This document shows positions 59,098 to 64,000 of a stretch of DNA of 64,000 bases, piece by piece. Numbering within the stretch: the first letter of the stretch is position 1; every line of letters begins with the position of its first letter. A program made the position numbers and the translations under genes. The notes under the pieces are model-generated. The model did no database searches. It was not told the origin of the DNA and saw only the letters and a list, made by a program, of their open reading frames with translations. The DNA comes from Microbacterium sp. BLY (lineage in GTDB: Bacteria > Actinomycetota > Actinomycetes > Actinomycetales > Microbacteriaceae), in contig NZ_JAGKSR010000001.1 of NCBI RefSeq assembly GCF_017939615.1, positions 434,001 to 498,000 on the forward strand, read 5' to 3'.

Positions 59098-60099
59098 TCA
59101 CTCGTAGAGGACCGCGGCGATCTTGTCGTCCTCGATGTTGTCCTTGTCGTACCAGTAGGAACCGGTGTCGTAGAACTCTTCGACGTCGTCGCCGTTGGCC
59201 GCGTCGTAGGCCGCCTGCACGACCTGGGCGCCGATGCCGATCGGGTCCTGCGTGATGGCGCCGGCCATCGTGCCGTCCTTGATGGCGTTGATCTGGGCCG
59301 CACCGGAGTCGAAGCCGACGATGGTGATCTTGCCCTTCTCGAGGCCGAGCTCGTTCACCGCGTTCACGACGCCGATGGCGGAGCCCTCGTTGGTGCCGTA
59401 GATGCCCTTGAGGTCGGGGTGGGCGGCGATGATCGTCTTGGCGATGTCGGCCGACTTCAGGTGGTCGCCGTCACCGTACTGGATGTCGACGATCTTGATG
59501 TCGGGGTAGTCCGCCTCGATCTTCTCGACGAAGCCGTCGCGACGCTCGACACCGGTCGAGTTGATCTGCGAGTGCCCGACGATGGCGACCTCGCCCTCGC
59601 CGCCGATCAGCTCGGCCATGTGCTCGGCCGCCAGCGCGCCGGCGACCTTGCTGTCGGTGGCGGCGAGGCTCAGGCCCACGTCGCCGTTGCAGGGGGCGTC
59701 GAAGTAGACGACGGGGATGTCCTTCGACTTCGCCTGCTCGAGCGGGGCGACACACGCCTCGGGGTCGAGGGCGGCGTAGGCGATGGCATCCGGGTTCTTG
59801 TCGATGGCGGCGGTCAGCATCTCGAGCTGCTGCGCGATCTCGGTCTCGGCGGCGGGGCCTTCGAACGTGATCTTGACGCCGAGCTCCTTGGCCTTCTCCT
59901 CGGCGCCCTTCTTGACGGCCTGCCAGAACTGGTGCTGGAAGCCCTTCGAGACCATGGCGATGTACATCTCGCCGTCGCCGCTGCCGGTGTTGCCACCCGA
60001 GCCCTCTTCGATCACGTCGCCGCCGCCGGCACAGCCGGCGAACACGAGCGCGGATGCGGCCACGAGCGCCGCGAATGCGGTCTTCTTGCCGAATTTCAT
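59098..60099 (-). CDS. Ribose-type (CUT2) sugar-binding lipoprotein
   Basis: In this 333-residue protein the lipoprotein signal MKFGKKTAFAALVAASALVF ends at AGCAGG. The periplasmic-binding-protein 1 fold is clear: MYIAMVSKGFQHQFWQAVKKGAEEKAKELGV, QLEMLTAAIDKNPDAIAYAAL, IPVVYFDAPCNGDVGLSLAATDSKVAGALAAEHM, GVERRDGFVEKI, GIYGTNEGSAIGVVNAV and ITIVGFDSGAAQINAIKDG. It recognises a monosaccharide for the adjacent RbsC/RbsA-type proteins. ATG 60099 has GGAG five bases upstream; longer starts are rejected. It is the third gene after the ATPase and permease. Confidence 0.93.
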   Translation of the reverse strand: MKFGKKTAFAALVAASALVFAGCAGGGDVIEEGSGGNTGSGDGEMYIAMVSKGFQHQFWQAVKKGAEEKAKELGVKITFEGPAAETEIAQQLEMLTAAIDKNPDAIAYAALDPEACVAPLEQAKSKDIPVVYFDAPCNGDVGLSLAATDSKVAGALAAEHMAELIGGEGEVAIVGHSQINSTGVERRDGFVEKIEADYPDIKIVDIQYGDGDHLKSADIAKTIIAAHPDLKGIYGTNEGSAIGVVNAVNELGLEKGKITIVGFDSGAAQINAIKDGTMAGAITQDPIGIGAQVVQAAYDAANGDDVEEFYDTGSYWYDKDNIEDDKIAAVLYE

Positions 60100-60234
60100 G
60101 GAAACTCCATTGTTCTGTGTGGGTGCCGGCCAGGGACCGGCGGGTGGACATTCGTGGTGCCTGTGCGGAGGGTTCCGCGGGGTCCGGCCGGAGCCGGGGA
60201 CGGCGGCGGGCACGGGTTTCGCCGCCGCCGTGTC

Positions 60235-61268
60235 TCAGGTCCGCTGGCGGTTGCGCAGCGAGTCGAGGAAGACGGCCAGCAGGACGACGACGCCGACGAC
60301 GATGTTCTGCCACTCGGGCTGGATCGACATGATCCGCAGGCCGTTGACCAGGACGCTCATGATCAGGGCGCCGATCACGGTGCCGAGGATCGAGCCGCGG
60401 CCACCGAGCAGCGAGGTGCCGCCGATGATCACGGCCGCGATGGCCTGCAGCTCGTAGCCGGTGCCGATCTGCGGCTGGGCCGAGTCGAGGCGGGCGGCGA
60501 TCACGATGCCCGCGATGCCGGTGAAGGCGCCGGCGAACATGTAGATGAGGATCGTCCAGCGGCGGGTGTTGACGCCGGAGAGGCGCGTGGCCTCCTCGTT
60601 CGAGCCGATCGCGAAGGTGTACCGGCCGAGCAGGGTCTTCGACAGCACGAGCCAGGCGACGATCGCGAGCGCGGCGGTGATCAGCACGGCGTTCGGGATT
60701 CCGGGGATGAGCACGCCGAGCGCGATCTTCTTGAAGTCGGGAGCCGAGGTCGAGAAGTAGATCGGCGCGACGTTCGAGATGACGAGGGCGAGGCCGCCGG
60801 CGATCATCATCATGGCCAGCGTCGCGATGAACGGAGGCAGCCGCAGGAACGTGATGTTGACGCCGTTCACGAGGCCCATGAGCACACCGGTCGCGATGCC
60901 GCCGAGCACGCCCACCCACACGGGCAGGCCCATGTTGGTGATGAGCACGCCCGTCATCACGGCGCAGAGCGCCATGCCGGTCCCGATCGACAGGTCGATG
61001 CCGCCGGTGATGATGACGAAGGTCGTACCGAGGGCGAGGATGCCGATGACCGCGGTCGACAGCAGCACCGTGGCGATGTTGCTGAAGGTGAAGAAGTTCG
61101 GGCTGGCGATCGAGAAGAAGATGACCAGGACGATCAGGGTGCCGAACGCGAGGGACTGCTGGAACTGCCGCTTGAGGAAACCGGCGACGTCGCGCTTGTC
61201 GGTGTCTTCGTTGACGGCCGTCTGGATGATCGTCGTCGTCGACGATCCGGACTGCTGTGGGGTGCTCA

Positions 61269-61269
<1 letters not shown>
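60235..61269 (-). CDS. Ribose-type ABC transporter permease (RbsC family)
   Basis: This 344-residue permease has a short cytoplasmic N-terminus, then eight to ten membrane helices. RbsC-family marks are ILALGTTFVIITGGIDLSIGTGMALCAVMTGVL, LVNGVNITFLRLPPFIATLAMMMIAGGLALVISN, FAIGSNEEATRLSGVNTRRWTILIYMFAGAFTGIAGIV and AAVIIGGTSLLGGRGSILGTVIGALIMSVL. One permease gene implies a homodimer channel. ATG 61269 shares one base with the ATPase stop (TGATG). It is followed after 135 bases by the binding-protein gene. Confidence 0.94.
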
Positions 61270-62771
<1,502 letters not shown>

Positions 62772-62872
62772 GCGCTCACCTGCTTCCTTGAAGGTTCTGT
62801 CGCGATTTCGGCGGACCATTCCGCCGTAAACATCGGATCAATTCTGCGACCTGCACCCGGGTCAGTGCAAGT

Positions 62873-62924
62873 TGTATCTAAATGTATCTAACGAGGGGCG
62901 GCGAGGGAAGACCTGTAATAACAT
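62873..62924 (-). promoter_or_regulatory. Candidate operators upstream of ribose-type ABC operon
   Basis: Two exact direct repeats TGTATCTAA (62873-62881 and 62883-62891) have a ten-base period. ACCTGTAATAACAT (62911-62924) matches the operators ahead of the isomerase operon at 53195 and 53220. Both lie between the ATPase start and the end of the epimerase gene. Confidence 0.55.
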
Positions 62925-62951
62925 CTTGATCTCGAAGCGCGCCGCGCCGCC

Positions 62952-63821
62952 TCAGTGGAGGCGGATCGAGTCGACCGCGACGAGCTTGTCGCGGATGTAG
63001 GCGTTCGCATGCGCCCCCAGCTCGTCGTTGTCGGTCCAGAGGTTGCGCCAGATGCCGAGCATGCGACTGAGGTCGGGCGCGACCACCGCCGAGGAGAACG
63101 ACTCGAACACGATGGGGCCGTCGTACCCGATGCGCCCGAGCGCCTTGAAGAACGTGTCGAAGTCGACTGTCCCGGTGCCGAGGTAGCCGCGGTGGCTCTC
63201 GCCGATGTGCACGTACCGGAGCGCCGGAGCCGCATCGAGCACCGGCGCGAACATGTCCGACTCCTCGATGTTCATGTGGTACGTGTCGAGGTGGATCCCG
63301 AGGTTCGGACGGTCGACCTCTCCGACATATGCGAGCGCCTGCCGCGCCGTGTTCAGCACGTTGGTCTCGTAGCGGTTGACGACCTCGAGCGAGACCGAGA
63401 CGCCGCGTGCGGCGGCGTGGTCGGCCACCCGCGCGATGGCGCGACGGCTCGATGCCAGGCCCGCGGGCGTCACCGGGTCCATGTACTTCTTCATGGCGCT
63501 GTAGATCACGCCGCAGAAGTGACTGCCGCCCAGCTCGGCGAGCACGTCGACCGCGCGGAGCAGGAGCGCTTCCCCCGCGGCGACCACGGCGGGGTCGCCA
63601 CTCGTGACGTCGGTCTCGTCGGAGAGCCCGAGCGAGGCGCTGACCGCGAGTCCGTGCTCGGCGAGGGCGGCTTTGGCGGCGGTGACATCGAACGAGAACG
63701 GGTCCATCAGGGGGAACTCGATGAGGTCGAAGCCCGCCTGCTTCGTCTTCTCCACCGCGAGGCGGATGCCGTCCGCGTCGAAGGTCCCCGTCCAGACGAG
63801 TCCGTGGCAGCCGATGTTCAT
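62952..63821 (-). CDS. Ketose 3-epimerase-like TIM-barrel protein (D-tagatose/D-allulose epimerase type)
   Basis: This 289-residue sugar isomerase/epimerase has the sequence blocks of D-tagatose 3-epimerase enzymes: the Glu in VSLEVVNRYETNVLNTARQA, LGIHLDTYHMNIEESDMFAP, RYVHIGESHRGYLGTGTVDF and the final Glu in GPIVFESFSS. These supply the four metal ligands (Glu, Asp, His, Glu). It probably interconverts ketoses at C3 before phosphorylation by the FGGY kinase; the exact ketose is unknown. ATG 63821 follows GGAGGA. Two TTGGCACGTTNCAA sites upstream suggest LacI-type control. It lies just upstream of the ABC operon on the same strand. Confidence 0.88.
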   Translation of the reverse strand: MNIGCHGLVWTGTFDADGIRLAVEKTKQAGFDLIEFPLMDPFSFDVTAAKAALAEHGLAVSASLGLSDETDVTSGDPAVVAAGEALLLRAVDVLAELGGSHFCGVIYSAMKKYMDPVTPAGLASSRRAIARVADHAAARGVSVSLEVVNRYETNVLNTARQALAYVGEVDRPNLGIHLDTYHMNIEESDMFAPVLDAAPALRYVHIGESHRGYLGTGTVDFDTFFKALGRIGYDGPIVFESFSSAVVAPDLSRMLGIWRNLWTDNDELGAHANAYIRDKLVAVDSIRLH

Positions 63822-63865
63822 GAACGCTTCCTCCGGCGGGTGTCCGGCACCGTCGCCGCGCGGAC

Positions 63866-63947
63866 TTGGCACGTTACAAGTCCGGTGTGCGAGTCACGCT
63901 ACGGGGCGGCGACCTCGGGTGTCAAGAACTTTTTTGGCACGTTGCAA
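63866..63947. promoter_or_regulatory. Pair of LacI-type operators in divergent promoter region
   Basis: TTGGCACGTTACAA (63866-63879) and TTGGCACGTTGCAA (63934-63947) share a palindromic TTGNNACGTNNCAA core, with 68 bp between corresponding bases. The second overlaps a plus-strand promoter. Confidence 0.65.
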
Positions 63948-63962
63948 GTCGTCCGCTAGCCT
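63934..63962 (+). promoter_or_regulatory. Promoter of a gene beyond the right edge
   Basis: -35 TTGGCA (63934-63939), 17-bp spacer, -10 TAGCCT (63957-63962), overlapping a LacI-type operator. The gene it drives, possibly the regulator itself, starts outside the window. Confidence 0.5.
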
Positions 63963-64000
63963 GGGCGTCATCCGGTCGCCGTCCGACGGCCGCCATCGCC

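Noticed and set aside
58668..59255. Possible Pro/Asp-rich repeat protein in the spacer after the ABM gene
   Set aside because: The frame arises from tandem GC-rich DNA repeats, overlaps the end of the binding-protein gene, and has no ribosome site.

Overview
The window is very GC-rich, densely packed actinobacterial DNA. It carries actinobacterial hallmarks: many leaderless starts (TANNNT, six bases, then ATG/GTG), ATPase-less CUT1 sugar importers, ETF-linked acyl-CoA dehydrogenation and a GntR-controlled methylcitrate operon. Gene content and protein style point to Microbacteriaceae, probably Microbacterium or a close relative; this is inference from content, not a database match. No rRNA, tRNA, CRISPR array, transposase or phage gene is visible.

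Region 1 (1-26.3 kb) is mostly amino-acid and short-chain acyl-CoA catabolism. It holds an XRE regulator/membrane protein/MDR oxidoreductase operon, leaderless putA, a thioesterase, a GNAT acetyltransferase, and an etfB-etfA-cytochrome b-ASCH-thiolase operon. A MarR/SRPBCC/YdeI operon follows, then a valine-type set (mmsA, acyl-CoA dehydrogenase, mmsB, enoyl-CoA hydratase), an ABM-domain membrane protein, an MFS transporter and a ClbS/DfsB protein. The methylcitrate operon (GntR, prpD, prpB, prpC) comes next, then an EamA exporter and a CGNR regulator. The genes connect as a route: valine gives propionyl-CoA, the methylcitrate cycle consumes it, and ETF with the cytochrome b could carry the electrons.

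Region 2 (26.9-40.1 kb) looks like a deoxysugar (L-fucose-like) utilisation locus. It has a CUT1 importer without ATPase, an uncharacterised 638-residue protein, an RraA-type aldolase, an L-fucose-dehydrogenase-like aldo/keto reductase, a fuconolactonase-like amidohydrolase, a GntR regulator, an SGNH esterase and a large secreted GH141-like beta-helix protein. A common operator lies between the -35 and -10 of all three transcription units.

A short, less GC-biased patch (40.1-42.4 kb) holds a PadR regulator, two small membrane proteins and a secreted DUF2599 protein.

Region 3 (42.9-53.1 kb) is a second polysaccharide locus: CUT1 permeases, a Tat-type solute-binding lipoprotein, a secreted BNR-4/discoidin protein, an FAD oxidoreductase with a C-terminal discoidin-like domain, a LacI-type protein lacking its DNA-binding domain, a DeoR regulator and an AXE1 esterase.

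Region 4 (53.2-64.0 kb) is a third sugar locus. A cupin phosphoglucose isomerase, FGGY kinase, 2-hydroxyacid dehydrogenase, shikimate-dehydrogenase-like protein, phosphotriesterase-like hydrolase and ABM protein form one operon. It converges on a ribose-type ABC transporter operon and a ketose-3-epimerase-like gene. An ACCTGT-type operator upstream of both operons suggests one regulon. The substrate is unknown.

Three 59-bp palindromes, two larger nested palindromes and REP-like motifs occupy intergenic gaps in region 1.
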